A program made the position numbers and the translations under genes. Shown here piece by piece: positions 45,050 to 57,231 of a DNA stretch of 64,000 nucleotides (positions are counted from its first letter, which is position 1; every line of letters begins with the position of its first letter). Source of the DNA: Boswellia sacra (lineage: Eukaryota; Streptophyta; Magnoliopsida; Sapindales; Burseraceae); the NCBI GenBank assembly GCA_013180625.2, contig SNVD02003164.1:62001-126000 (forward strand). The letters run 5' to 3'. Below the pieces are notes generated by a model that saw only the letters and a list, made by a program, of their open reading frames with translations, did not search any database and was not told the origin of the DNA.

Positions 45050-48000
45050 CTGGTTCTGATGAGTGGATTATGGATTTGGGTTGTACTTATCATATGTGTC
45101 CACATAGAGGAATGGTTCTTTCAGTTTGAAGAGCTTGATTGTGGAGTTATGTATATCGACAATGATGATATTTGCCATACTACTGAGATAGGTTCGATCC
45201 GATTAAGGAATCATGATGGACTGACTAGAGTTCTGACAAATGTTCGGTATGTACCGAAGTTGAAGAAGAATCTCATCTCTTTAGGAGCCTTAGAATCTAA
45301 AGGCTGTGGGATATCTATTTGAGATGGTATTCTGAGGTATACTTCAGGCGTTCTTGTGGTATTGAAAGGCACTAGGAGGAACAACTTGTATTACTATAAT
45401 GGTAGTACGGTTATTGGATCAGCGGCTATGATTTCTGATAATGATACAGATTTAGAGATCACGAGACTGTGGTATATGCGATTGGGACATGCAGGTGAGA
45501 GAGCCTTATTTAGTTTGGTGAAACGAGGCTTATTGAAAGGTGCAAAGACTTGCAAGCTAGATTTTTGTGAGCATTGTTTTCTGAGAAAGTAGAAGAGAGC
45601 GAAATTTGGCACCACTATTGATAATACCAATGGTATTCTTGATTATGTTCACTCAGAGGTGTGGGGGCCTATCAAAACTGCATCAATGGGAGGTAGGCAC
45701 TACTTTGTTACTTTTGTTGATGACTTTTCCAGAAGAACTTGGGTATACTGTTTGAAATCATAAGATGATGTACTTAGTGCTTTCCTTAAATGAAAAAAGA
45801 TGATTGAGACACAAACTGGCAAGAAGATCAAGCATCTCAGAACAGAAATGGTGGTGAGTATTTCAGTGATCAATTTTTGAAATTGTGTCAAAATGAAGGT
45901 ATTGTACGTCATTTTACTATTAGAGGTACATCGCAGCAGAATGGGGTGGCAGAACGCATGAACCAGATATTACTGAAGAAAGTTCGATGTATGTTGTCCA
46001 ATGTTGGGTTGGGCAAGGAATTTTGGGTTGAGGCTGTGACTTATGCATGTCATCTCATTAATCGTTTACCTTCAGCTGCTATTGGTGATAGAACTGCATT
46101 GGAGGTATGGTTTGGACAACCTGTTTCTGATTATGATTCTTTACATGTTTTTGGTTCTCCTGTATATTATCATGTGAAAGAATCTAAGCTAGATCCTAGA
46201 GTCAAGAAAGCGATTTTCTTGGGATTTGCTTCGGGAGTAAAAGGATATCGTCTTTAGTGTCCTAGTTCAAGGAAGATTATATCCGACAGAGATGCAACAT
46301 TTGATGAGTCTTCAATGTTGAAGAAATCAGAAAACCAGACAAAGGTGAATGGTAATCCACAGCAGGTGAAGCATACTCAGCAACAGGTGAAGTTTGAAAT
46401 GATGACATTGAACCCAGTTAGATCTGTTGAGACAGATGATGATACTTTTATGATAGAGGGAGATTTGGGAGATGATGGAGAGGGTTCTACTGAGGAACCT
46501 CAAAAGCAACAAGAATCTATTGTAGTTGATAGGCCAAGATGTAAGATTTACAGACTTGCTCGATTTGCTGATATGGTGGCTTATACACTTCCAATTGTAG
46601 ATGCTGATGTTCTTTCCACTTATAGAGAGGCAGTCAGATGTTCTGAAGTTGATCGGTGGAAGACAGCTATGAGCGAAGAGATGCAGTCTCTTCAGAAGAA
46701 TGAAACTTGGGAGCTAGCTCAACTACCGAAGGGTAAAAAGGTAATTGAGTGCAAATAGCTATATGCAAAGAAAGATGGATTTCCTGAAAAGAATAACTTC
46801 CGCTACAAGGCTAGGTTGGTGGCTAAAGGCTACACTCAGAGGGAAGGAATTGACTACAATGAAGTATTTTCTCCAGTTGTGAAACATTCTTTCATTATAA
46901 TTTTGTTGGCCTTGGTATCTCAGATGAATATGGAACTAGTTTAACTTGATATAAAAACTGCATTTTTACGTGGTGACTTAGAAAAGAAAATCTATATGAC
47001 TCTGCCAGAGGGATTAAAAGTTGTTGGTAAGGAAAATTTGATGTGCAAACTGAAAAGATTGCTTTATGGTTTGAAGCAATCTCCCATATAGTGGTATAAG
47101 CTATTTGATCAGTTTATGATGGGTCAGAGGCACACAAAAACCAAATTTGATAATTGTGTGTATTTTCGGAGGCTACGTGATGGTTCTTTCATTTATCTAC
47201 TCTTGTATGTTGATGACATATTGATAGCTTCGACGAATGTCGAAGAAATTATAAAGTTGAAGACTTAGTTGAATCGAGAGTTTAAATGAAAGATTTGGAT
47301 GAAGCTAAGAAGATACTAGGTATGTAGATTAGCAGAGATAGAGGGAGAGGCAAGATTTGTTTGACTCAGAAGCATTATCTGAAGAAGGTATTACAGCGGT
47401 TTGGTATTACAAAGCAGTCAAAACCTGTAAGTATCCCACTTGCTCCTTATATGAAGCTCAGTGCATCTTTATCTCCTAGTATAGATGAGAAACGAGAGTA
47501 TATGTCTCGAGTTCCATATGCTAATGCAGTTGGTAGCTTGATGTATGCTATGGTATGTACAAGACCTGACATTTCACATGCAGTTGGAGTTGTGAGTAGG
47601 TACATGCATGATCCTGGTAAAGGACATTGGCAAGTAATGAAATTGATTCTACGGTATTTGTTGAAAACCGTAGATGTTGGCTTAGTCTTTGAGAGGGATG
47701 ATACATGTGATCAGTATACTATTGGTTATGTTGATTATGATTATACTGGTGATTTGGATGAATGTTGATCGACAAATGGTTATGTGTTTACTCTTACAAG
47801 AGCACCAGTAAGTTGGAAGTCTATTTTACAATTTACAGTGGCTTTATCTACTACGGAAGTAGAGTATATCGTAATGACAGAGGCTGTGAAGGAAGCTATT
47901 TGGTTACAAGGTTTGCTGGATGAATTGGGAATTGGGCAGAAGAAGAGTACTCTTTATTCTGACAATCAGAATGCTATCCACTTACCAAAGAATCCAGTGT

Positions 48001-48176
48001 TCTATATTTATACGAAGCATATTGATGTTCGGTATCATTTTGTGCGGAAGATCATTGATGAAGGAAGAATCTTACTTCAGAAGATTGAGACTGTCGAGAA
48101 TCCCACAGATATGTTGACTAAGGTTGTGACAACGATCAAGTTCAGTCATTATTTAGACTTGATCAATATTGTGTGA
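45050..48176 (+). pseudogene. Copia pol (protease, integrase, reverse transcriptase, RNase H), broken
   Basis: Protease: WIMDLGCTYHMCPH, with DLG instead of D-S/T-G. Integrase: zinc-binding LGHAGERALF...CEHC (45480-45590), then FVDDFSRRTWVYC and QNGVAERMNQILLKKVRCML. Reverse transcriptase: [28 protein letters not shown] and the catalytic YVDD at 47206-47217. RNase H: STTEVEYIVMTEAVKEAIWL, LYSDNQNAIHL and KHIDVRYHFVR, ending at TGA 48174-48176. Stops occur at about 45126, 45320, 45590, 45762, 45791, 46255, 46756, 46942, 47089, 47266 and 47767, some with frame changes. It once encoded all enzymes for reverse transcription and insertion. Confidence 0.92.
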
Positions 48177-48269
48177 ATTTGATTGCACCATTGGGCATAT
48201 TTGGAGGCGTTGTAGTTGTGATAGAGAATATGGGAAAAAGAAGAAATTTGTGGTAGGTCGGCATATTCG

Positions 48270-48283
48270 CCAAGGTGGAGATT
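48270..48283 (+). promoter_or_regulatory. Polypurine tract of the copia element
   Basis: CAAGGTGGAGATTT directly before the right LTR, the usual copia polypurine tract. Confidence 0.85.
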
Positions 48284-48840
48284 TGTTGAGTGTAGCTCAT
48301 ATGCAAGTGGAGAGATCCCACATTGGTTAAGTTGCAAAGCATGGGTCTCATGTGGGCTTATAAAAGAAGCCACATGGGAGAAGTTTAATTGTCTCATTAG
48401 AAATTCTCCTCTACCCCTTATATTTGTAAGGGTTCACATATAAGACGTCATAGTTTAAAGGTCTTTCATTGAAGATCTTAAAATTTGTAATATTTATTTT
48501 TTTCTTTTGATTTTGGGTATTTGTAGTATTGTCCAATTGTTTGGGTAATTACAGTTTGACCCAACTATTCGGGTAATTGCAGTTTGATCCAATAGTTGTG
48601 GTATTTGTATTATGGCCCAAAAGTTTGTAATTCTCTTTGAAGATAGTGGAAGGTTTCTTCAGCGGTGCCCGAGAACGTAGGTATTTGTACCAAACCTCGT
48701 TAAATCTTGGTGTTCTTTCTATCTTGTATTGTTGGTTGATTGGTTGCCTCTTTAGTTGCTATTATATTCAATTATCTAGCATAGTTTGTGGTTGTGCATT
48801 TTGGTTGTTCAATTGGTTATCACTTCTGTTGTGCATAACA
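48284..48840 (+). repeat. 3' LTR of the copia element
   Basis: It begins TGTTGAGTGTAGCTCATATG and ends GTGCATAACA, followed by the duplicated AAACC. Confidence 0.93.
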
Positions 48841-48845
48841 AAACC

Positions 48846-49378
48846 ATCCATAAAAACAAATTCATTTTAAGATTTATCTGGATGGGTAGGCTTTGATATT
48901 ATCCCAGAGCAAGATTAACGATCGCCCAGGCGCAATGTTGAAGTCCCTTTCTAAACTTGTTGCTGGACAATAATCCTCTGAGACAGGTAAAGTAGATCCA
49001 ATTTATGATTCAGTCTCTTATCAACAAGACAAAGCAATGGAGTAAAACATGAAATTGACAGGTTGCTTAATCTATTACCGTCTGTGCAAACATCAATATC
49101 TTGTAAATTTTAAGTTCTTATGAGACTGATCTCTCATGAGAAATTTAAAACCGTGCGACCATTTGTCATGTTGCCTTTATCCTTCTTCAACTTTTTCTTT
49201 TTTATGCAAGATTTCAATTAAACAGTCGCCTTATTGGCAGAATGAGGACATAACAAATATATGTTCTAATACAACCGAAAAAATATGTAAATATCCATAA
49301 ACTATCTACCCAAAAAAATGTGTAACTAAACATAATATAAACATAATATATACAATGCAAGGTGATATCATGGTACAA
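48846..49378. other. Intergenic, no gene seen
   Basis: About 530 bases between the copia element and the Ulp1-type remnant. The left terminal repeat expected for that MULE was looked for here and not found. Confidence 0.5.
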
Positions 49379-49634
49379 TCATGCCGGGCTACTACTCAAC
49401 CTCCACTGAATCAACGTCAGCATGCCCAATGGTGGTCGCAACATCCGCTGACACGACATCATCAATCCTGGTAATGGCCCAACATTGGCAGGCACAAGAT
49501 CAGCAGGCGCTGTAAAGGTCCCAACCTCGGTAGGCGCCGTGATGGGCGTGATGGCCTCCTCTGTCTGTTGATGAAGGCGAGTGACCCAAAGTTGTACCAC
49601 CATTCTCCCCTACTGGCATTCGTCCGTGAATGCC

Positions 49635-50500
49635 TTAATGGCTATCAGTGGAACGCCCCCCTGCTAGGAACTCGATGTACTTCAAACAGCACACGCTGCA
49701 TGCTCCTCCCCCAACCTCTTGTTGGGGCACCACGGTCTCATCCTTGATGCGCATAATGTCATATGGGGTTACGGAATAGTCGAAAATACCGTAAAAATCC
49801 ATTGACACTATACGACATATCAGCTCAGCCAGACACCAGACTGTCTCTTTGACTGTGTCTGTGGAACTATGCCCAACAACTGAGTCATATATGATAACGT
49901 CACGATGATTCAATTCCACCTCAGCTGCCACCTAATGATCGTCGCCGATGTTAACAAGGAGATAAGTTGAAAAGGAAATTGATAACATGAAAATCAATCA
50001 CAACATTTCAAATAAAATGGCACACACTATCTGTTTGAATATAAATGTTCTCACATTGTCCACTTCGACCCATGGTCTTCCAACGAGGGGCATCTCTCCC
50101 AGGACAAACTGGACCATTTCAGCCTCGTTTACCCAGTGAATGTCATCCAATCTGTCCAAGTATTATTTCCACAACGACTTCACTTTCAACTACAAGTTCA
50201 TGAGTTCAGTTAGTACATTGAAGGAATCAGAAATTACCTTTAAATTCAAATGTTTATGAAATATGAACCCAAAAAATGGTGTCCAGGAAAGCAAACCTCT
50301 AGACACCAGGTTCGGCCATAACGCGAGCTCTACAGCGTAGCATCCACAGGTAGCTATTCATATGCTGAATACAGTAATAGTTGTCAATATTAATTCTAAA
50401 TGTATATCGCAGTATTAGATAGCAAGAGATGAACTTAAACTACCTCATATGCAAGCCACTCTGATGGCCTTAACAGAATCTTAAAGAACTGACGATCAAC
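49635..50500 (-). pseudogene. Ulp1-type (C48) cysteine protease relic
   Basis: Blocks on the minus strand: FFKILLRPSEWLAYE (about 50500-50455), MNSYLWMLRCRARVMAEPGV then stop then RFAFLDTIFW (50360-50290), YLDRLDDIHWVNEAEMVQF (about 50165-50110), VNIGDDH then a TAG then VAAEVELNHRDVIIYDS (49960-49875), and VPQQEVGGG followed by ACSVCCLKYIEFLAGG (about 49710-49640). The His in DDH, the Asp in IYDS and the Cys after GGGA sit where the C48 catalytic triad is expected, though the usual D-C-G around the cysteine is A-C-S. C48 enzymes cleave SUMO-like tags. At least two stops rule out function as it stands. Confidence 0.75.
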
Positions 50501-50764
50501 ACTAAAGACGCCCAAATCATTACCACCCTCGACGCCCCCCAACCATGCATCGACATCAGCAGTTGCTCGAAGGGCACGTGGGTCAAAAAGTGGAACTCGA
50601 GTCCCCAAGATGACACCTCTGTCTGCATCTGCTAATGGCTGCTGATATGGTCTCTCTGCTGGCTGAGCAACCGAGGCCTCAAACTGTACATGCAGGTCGT
50701 CTACAGCTTTCTCCTGAGGCTGAACCCTCGCCCTCTTCCAACTCGGTGGACTAACAAAGGGGCT

Positions 50765-51730
50765 TCACCTATGCTTTATCAAAAGTAGGAGGTGACCTCG
50801 GCGTGAAACTAAATCCGTCGAAGGAGCATCGACTGCACAAACACTCGTGCCCACGGGATTAGGTTCAATTGGCTGCTGACCTTCATTGTCATCAATCGAA
50901 CCTCCGTCAGAATCTCTATCTGAATCCTGAAATAAAGCAAATCTCAATGTCAGCTTAAGCGTTGAAATCACATAATCTATTTTGTAAATATTGTAACGTA
51001 CCATGTCAGTGTATCCGTACTGGCCACCCAGTCATACATTAGCCTTACGCAGAAGAACTATCTCCTCCCGCATTTCCTTGTTCTCTGCCCGTAACAATGC
51101 AAGCTCACGCAAAACTGTGCTCTGGAACTCTTCATGGACCGGCTGCACCTATATGTCATTATTAACGGAGCCTTCATAAACCAACAGAATAATAAATTTA
51201 AACGGATAAGAATATGAATGTTAATTCTCATTACATACCTATGAGCTTAGAGGAACATCATTTACAGGAGAGGAAATGTTATGGTAAATGGTCGCACGAC
51301 CTGACGTCAGAATTGAATTGCCTGGATGTTCATAGCTATCGAAAGACTCTGGTACAAGACTAAAGGGGGTACTGCCTCTGTCCATGTCTGCCCCCACGTC
51401 AGGCCTATCGACTAAACTATGTCCAGTGTCATGAGTTTCGGATGGATCCTCATGACTGTGACGAACATCCGTTGGATGTGTAAGATATACGGGTGAAGCA
51501 GGCGACGGAGACCGTATATGAACATCAAATGTAGGGCTGGCTGTATCTCTGGCTAGCCCCACATTAGGTCTAATAGGGGAACTACAACCAGCAAGAGGTG
51601 GAGCTGATGGACCCTCTGTCAGAAGTGGCTCAATGCTCTCAACGGGCAATAATGGAGCATCCACAACTGTAGCCCAAGCCACATGTGCACTTCTCCAAAT
51701 GCCAACCACTTCAGCGAGCGTTTTATACAA
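50765..51730 (-). pseudogene. Linker region of the DUF1985/Ulp1 gene
   Basis: The open stretch 51730-51239 (163 codons) is rich in Pro, Ser, Asp and Val (PLLPVESIEPLLTEGPSAPP) with no fold recognised. The stretch 51004-50765 includes the acidic DSDRDSDGGSIDDNEG. Their place between DUF1985 and the C48 domain fits the variable linker of such genes. Whether they are exons of one transcript is an inference. Confidence 0.45.
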
Positions 51731-52124
51731 CTACGTCCACCGCTCCTCGTCAGACGGCTTCAAAAGGACGAGTGAACGAGCCTGTATCAGCAAATAATCT
51801 GTCATATTAAACAATGATTCGGTGTGACCAAAAGCAAGAAAAGTTCATAAGACAGGGAAACCGTACGTACCGGCCTCCTAACCCGCAGGACATCATGTTT
51901 GACTATATGCTCGGACGGGGTCTTCATTGTCTTCCACTTCAACAACCGCGGTATCCTCCCCTCACAGTGCTTGCCCACTTGCCCAAAAGTCGCACCAATG
52001 TACGGCACGGTCTCGTACAACCAAACCTTAATAATATAAGGATTACATAGTGACACTATGTATTTAAATTTGTAGGCTAAAGAAAATAATAAACACGTCA
52101 ACACACATGTTTTGCAGTAAGTAC

Positions 52125-52985
52125 CTAGATAGCGTAAGGGCAACCTTCTAAGTTATATCTCTTTACCTGCTTCGTCTTCGCTTGGGGTCGCTTCATATAT
52201 TTTGCTAACCTCCCGTCCAAAGCGTGTTTCATTCCTTTAAGTGTCTTATCAAAAGACACCAAACCCCAAGAATAATTATTAAAATTATCCAGTGTGTTGA
52301 CAAAATTCAACCACATATAGGAGACAAAGCGATGTTGATCCCGTGCCATGAAAAAGTGCTCCAGCACATAGTACAATGCCAGCTTCACAATATCCTCGTC
52401 TGGCATACGACACACATTATTCTGAAGTCTCCCATAGAATTCATTGAGCTCCATATCCTCGCCCCCAAAGTACGTATCCAACAAAGGGCACGGATTCAAC
52501 ACAGTCGGTATTGTTGGCACCGTGAAGCAAATCTCAGTCCGATAATCAAATCAAACTCGTGGGTGGAAAAAGGAATCAGTCTTCCTGCAAAGAAGGAAAA
52601 AAAACATAAGATGACAGTTATTTAACAAAAAAATTACTACAAATACCTTATACTCAAAAATAAGATTTTTTTTAACCACATTGTAGTTCAAAATCATATT
52701 TTTACCTTCAATAAGGAACCACATCTCTTCATCGTATCTCACAGTGTTAACCTCCCATAGAAGCACGTTGTGCACCAACTAGGATGGAAAGGACAGCTGT
52801 CGAATGTCTAGGACAAACCCAAAACATATATCACGAAACATTTCTTTTTGCCTCGTGCTCAAGCTCGCGCGAATCCATTCAATACAGTCCAAACTTGTCA
52901 AGTTTGTGATCATCACATGGTAGTGCTTATCATATGGTGTCTTTAGAGTGAAGGACAGTCTAAATTCACTTACCATTTGCTTCAA
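52125..52985 (-). pseudogene. DUF1985-like domain
   Basis: From 52985: IRASLSTRQKEMFRDICFGF and VLDIRQLSFPS, a TAG, then LVHNVLLWEVNTVRYDEEMWF. After a probable intron, 52520-52125 reads PCPLLDTYFGGEDMELNEFY and LALYYVLEHFFMARDQHRFV, with WLNFVNTLDNFNNYSWG. This order is typical of DUF1985, a plant domain of unknown role found mainly in transposon-carried Ulp1 genes. Confidence 0.75.
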
Positions 52986-53049
52986 TCTGTAAATACAAGG
53001 TCATTATAGTTAAATATGATGCAAATAGGCAAAAAAAGAAAAGAGCTAA

Positions 53050-53938
53050 AACAAGCAACCTGTCAAAATGCTTGACAAAACTCGACGCGGTCGATGGCTC
53101 TTGACAACATAAACTGACAAAACTCTTGTCGGATACCTCTAACTGATTATATGACTTTGTCGGATGTCGGATTATTCAAGTGTCAAATTATGAATCCGAC
53201 ACTCGATATAAGCTTTTATCCGATATGTCGAGTGTCAGATACATGGTTCAAGATATCGATATATCGATTTTTACATATCCGACACTCAACATGTCGGATG
53301 AAAGATTTTGTCGAGTGTCAAATTATGAATCCAACACTTGATGTCTTCGAAAATAGACTGATATCAAGTATCGATTGTGAATCAAACACGACTCAACACT
53401 TTACGTGTCGAGTGTCGAGCTGTGTCGAGAAAAATCTGACACTTGTCATCATCTACCTCACGATGAAACCAGTCGATTTTCACAGTTTTCATACACATCA
53501 AACCACAAAAATCACATAATAACGCTAGATTTATCCCTAAAAACACATAATAAGTTCACAAATCTGACGGAAACTCAAATCTCTAATTAAGATTCCCCAA
53601 AAACTAAATCAAATCTAACGAAACAAAAAACAACTAAATAAATCGCTAAAACTACGAAAAATCTGACAAATAAATGTACCTCAGTGTCGATGAGTGCTTC
53701 TCTCTGGTCGTCTTCCTCCTATCCTCCGTCGATGCTTGTGCCGGTTTGGGTTTTGAGCGGTATCGAGGAGTTTCGATAATTTTTTTCGGAAGAGGAAAAT
53801 AAGGTTTTGGAAAAAAAATTGAATATATAAGGGCATTTGAGTCCTTTTGTTAAGAAAGTGTCTACGGCATGAAAATTTTTCAAGATGTGTTCAAATTTCA
53901 TTAAGGGCCCCTAATTGTGTCTATTTTTCAATTTTTCC
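53050..53938. repeat. Right end of the Ulp1-type MULE with TCGA-rich repeats
   Basis: Repeated GTCGGAT, TGTCGAGTGTC and ACTCGAC motifs fill 53080-53425. The outer part (53820-53938) shares GAAAGTGTCTA, GCATGAAAATT and the terminal CTATTTTTCAATTTTTCC with 12655-12759. The element end is placed near 53938. Confidence 0.7.
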
Positions 53939-54086
53939 AATAATTTATAGTTTTTATTGATTTAAATATATTAATAAATTTGTGTTTTTTGAAAACAAGT
54001 TTTCGAAATACATAAGCAGACGAGCCCTAATTTATAATTTGTATTTAGTTGAGGGAAAGTGTATATTGATAATTCAACTCATTCTA

Positions 54087-57000
54087 ATAGATCAACAAAC
54101 ATAAGCGAATTGGAATTTTAAGATAAAGACGAGAAATTTTGAATATAAATGTGATTTTTTTGTCAAATGGTCCCGATTTTCTCAATGATGTAGTAAATAA
54201 ATGAATTGATTGGTCATGAGCTACTTTTAATAACTAGCGTCAATGAATAGCAGGCTTCATATATGTGTATATATATCATTTTCTCCGATAAATGTCCAAA
54301 CCTTTATATATCTTGTACTTCTATAGATCTAAATTCTGTTCACAGAACTATAGAATTTGTCTAGACAGGTTCAATAATTATATCATATAAATGGCACCAC
54401 AACTGCACCAAGGTTTGAGAGTAATTGATGTAAACTACCTAGCAAATTTAATGTGACCCCATAATGTTTGTACAAATTTTAAGATCTTTTTTCAGAGGCC
54501 AATTTTTGTTTGGTAACTGAGAAAATGATAGAAATAAGACAATGTATGGAAGTGGTGGAGCCAGATGGAAAATTGGCATGCAAGAGAAAAGAATCAACAC
54601 AGAAGACTGAAAGAGAATACAAATTAATTTAATTTTGTTTGAGTCTCCATTAATTAAATGATGTTACATCTCATCAACCCATTCTCTGGTAATGATTTGA
54701 GGTTGCCATGACAATACTACACTAATTGATAGACACAAATTAATTAATTTCATACTAAACATTAATTATATATTTAATTAAGGTCGGAGATTCCATTAAT
54801 TAAAGAATATTAAATTAAGCTAGCTATCAAAGTTTTAATTTCATTATTTCCATTATCAATTTCTAACTATTCTGATTTATTGTTTGATAAGCTGCGATAC
54901 GTATGTTCAACTGATTGCTATTATTTAACTTATAACAATAAGTTTTGTGAACGAATATTCCCGCGTGAATTTGATCTAACATTGAGTAGACTTCGAATCA
55001 GCTTTTTAGATCTCAACAAATAATTAATTAATAAGTAACCTTCAAAGGCTAATATATATATATATATATATATATAGTTTCTATATTAATTGATAGTACA
55101 ATGTTTGTTAGTTTCTTTAATTTTTTTATATATAATTATTCCAACTTGTTTCTAATCCGTGTATAACTGCAGCGATTTAATGATTTGTGATCTTATATTA
55201 TATTTTATTTACTTTAATACCATTTGAATATTTAAACAAGTCAATAATTTTAAAATATTTCCCTTAAATTATTAAAATTTAGTGTATAATAAATTTATCT
55301 TTTACACAAGTTGGTAGCGAATATAGATTATGCACCAAAGTCACGCATCGTGCATGTCATAATTTCTCATTTAATATGTACTTGTCGCTGACATCTAAAA
55401 ACAAAAAATTAATTTCAATTACCACTGTAGAAACACAAAGAGAGATTCAAAATATTATGAGAAAAATGTTGACTAAATGATGGGGTCGGTATCACACATC
55501 TCCCTTACGATTTAACAAAATATACTAACGTTAACATCTTGTGGTTTAGAAAATTTATTGTCACCTAAAGTTAACATATTTTGTAAATTTTCTATTTAAG
55601 AGAATCTGAAGTACCCATAAGTTATCAAACCTAAGAAATCTTTTAAAATAATGTAAATTTAAAAGTATTCAAATAAATAGTTATTAAAAAAATATTTGGA
55701 AGAAGACAAGTGTTCAGAAATTACCTAAATAATATGATACAAACAAAAGGGAAGAAGAGATAAAGAGAAAGAAGAGATACAGTATCTTATATATATATAT
55801 ATAATTGATATACCTAATTTCATGTCCAATTGTATCTACTACCAATTGTTATATATAAACAATTCAATAATATTAACTAGAAAATCTCTCTTAAATTATT
55901 AAAATTATTGTAAAATATATTTATTTCTTATTACATAAGTTGGTGAACGATATAGGTTATGTACCAAAGTCATGCATCATGTAGAGAATTTCTCGTTTAA
56001 TATAGTGTTGGTGTTTTTTATAGAAACAAAAAATATATATTTTTTGGGTTTTCATCGGTAGGTGCATAAGTGAGAAATATTGAGAGAAAATTTTTAATAA
56101 AATAATATGATACCAAGGATACAGGAGAAAAGTAAAAATAAACAACCTAAGTTGTCCAACTGCATATCCACTAACAATTGTTAAAACCCTAGCGATCATT
56201 TCATTAGGTTTGACTTCGAGTATCAGTACTTCTTTTATACATGAGTATATAAATTATGTACATAAATATATAAATTTTGTACACGAATACATAAAAATTG
56301 TACCAAGCACTTTTTACACTTTTTATGTACATATATACAATTTATATATTCATGTACAAAATTTATATACTCGTATACAAAAGAAGTACCGGTACTTTAA
56401 GATATCATATTCGTTTCCTTGTTTTATATAAATTTGTATATATAAAAAAAAGTGAAACCATTGGAATTATGTATCATAATCTCAATATAAAATAGATAAA
56501 ATAAAGCAAACTTTTAACAATATCGTCGTACTAAATTATTGACTATAAAAGCTGTTCTAAATTCTAATTAACATATAGCTTTACATATTACGGTGCTATT
56601 TAACAAAAAAATAAAATAAAAACAAAAGAAAAAAGATCTGTGCTTTAAAAAATGCAAGTCATTTGTAAAATAAAAATGCTTATTCATAAAAACAAATCTA
56701 TACAAAATAATACCATCGATAACCTAATTTAATGCATTCCTCTACTTTGTTCTCTCTCTTTTCTTTTCTTTTTTTATTTTTTTCTCTCCCTCTCTCCATA
56801 AACATCACTTGATAATCTCTTATGTGTCTTTATTAGAAAACGCCAACAAGATAATGATAAAATAATAATAAGAATAATAAATAAGTCCAATAATTAATAT
56901 TTTCTTTGCACTTTCCGAAACAATTTATCAACTAACAACATAAAAGGACCCCAACAATTGAGATTGAGATTTGGCTTAATTCGTATGTATATATATATAA

Positions 57001-57115
57001 AGATCCATTTAAATAAAGATGGCCAAAATTCAAAATTCAAAATTTAAATTTAAACTTACGGAATGAGTTACCCGAACTATAATAATAATAATAATAATAA
57101 TGATAATAATAATAC
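54087..57115. repeat. Copy C of the ~3 kb duplicated segment
   Basis: It starts CTAATAGATCAACAAACATA like position 1 and follows copy A to about 56970, then continues like copy B to an (AAT)n run at 57079-57113. It ends about 120 bases before the start codon at 57232, so it forms the upstream DNA of that gene. It contains a foldback unit and AT-rich simple repeats near 55050-55075 and 55790. Confidence 0.88.
56224..56391. repeat. Foldback unit, copy C
   Basis: Arms CAGTACTTCTTTTATACATG and AAAAGAAGTACCGG with the same AT-rich internal units as the copies at 2133 and 28547. Confidence 0.55.
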
Positions 57116-57119
57116 CCCA

Positions 57120-57231
57120 TGTGTACATATATATATATATATAGTTACTGTATATAAATAAAAATAAAATTCAGACACAGCACAGTAAACCCAATTTTCG
57201 GCCCGGCCCATTTGCAACCCCCAACTGAACT
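57120..57231 (+). promoter_or_regulatory. Putative promoter and 5' leader of the gene at 57232
   Basis: Alternating TA runs and TGTATATAAATAAA (about 57150) could act as a TATA region. CGGCCCGGCCCATTTG at about 57200 contains GGCCCA, the site II-type element common upstream of plant housekeeping and growth genes. Assignment is by motif only. Confidence 0.35.

Larger units (their letters stand above)
43441..48840 (+). mobile_element. Ty1/copia retrotransposon, full length but inactive
   Basis: Two LTRs (43441-44019 and 48284-48840) flank a gag-protease-integrase-RT-RNase H interior, the copia order. The 5-bp target duplication AAACC is at 43436-43440 and 48841-48845. The primer site TGGTATCAGAGCC (initiator tRNA-Met) follows the left LTR and a purine tract precedes the right. 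The LTRs differ by several substitutions and small indels, and the coding region has multiple stops, so the insertion is not recent. The gag and pol style fits the Tork/Tnt1 type, by impression only. Confidence 0.95.
49379..53938 (-). mobile_element. Remnant of a MULE carrying DUF1985 and Ulp1-type protease sequence
   Basis: On the minus strand, DUF1985-like sequence (52985-52125), a low-complexity linker (51730-50765) and C48 protease sequence (50500-49635) follow in the order known from plant Mutator-like elements that carry Ulp1-type genes. The right end (53050-53938) resembles the right end of the short MULE at 11732-12759. No mudrA transposase and no left terminal repeat were found, so the left part is lost or rearranged. 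Several stops show decay. Confidence 0.7.

Noticed and set aside
48846..49378. Expected left terminal repeat of the Ulp1-type MULE
   Set aside because: Searched by eye for a complement of the 53938 end; none found, so the element is reported as a remnant.
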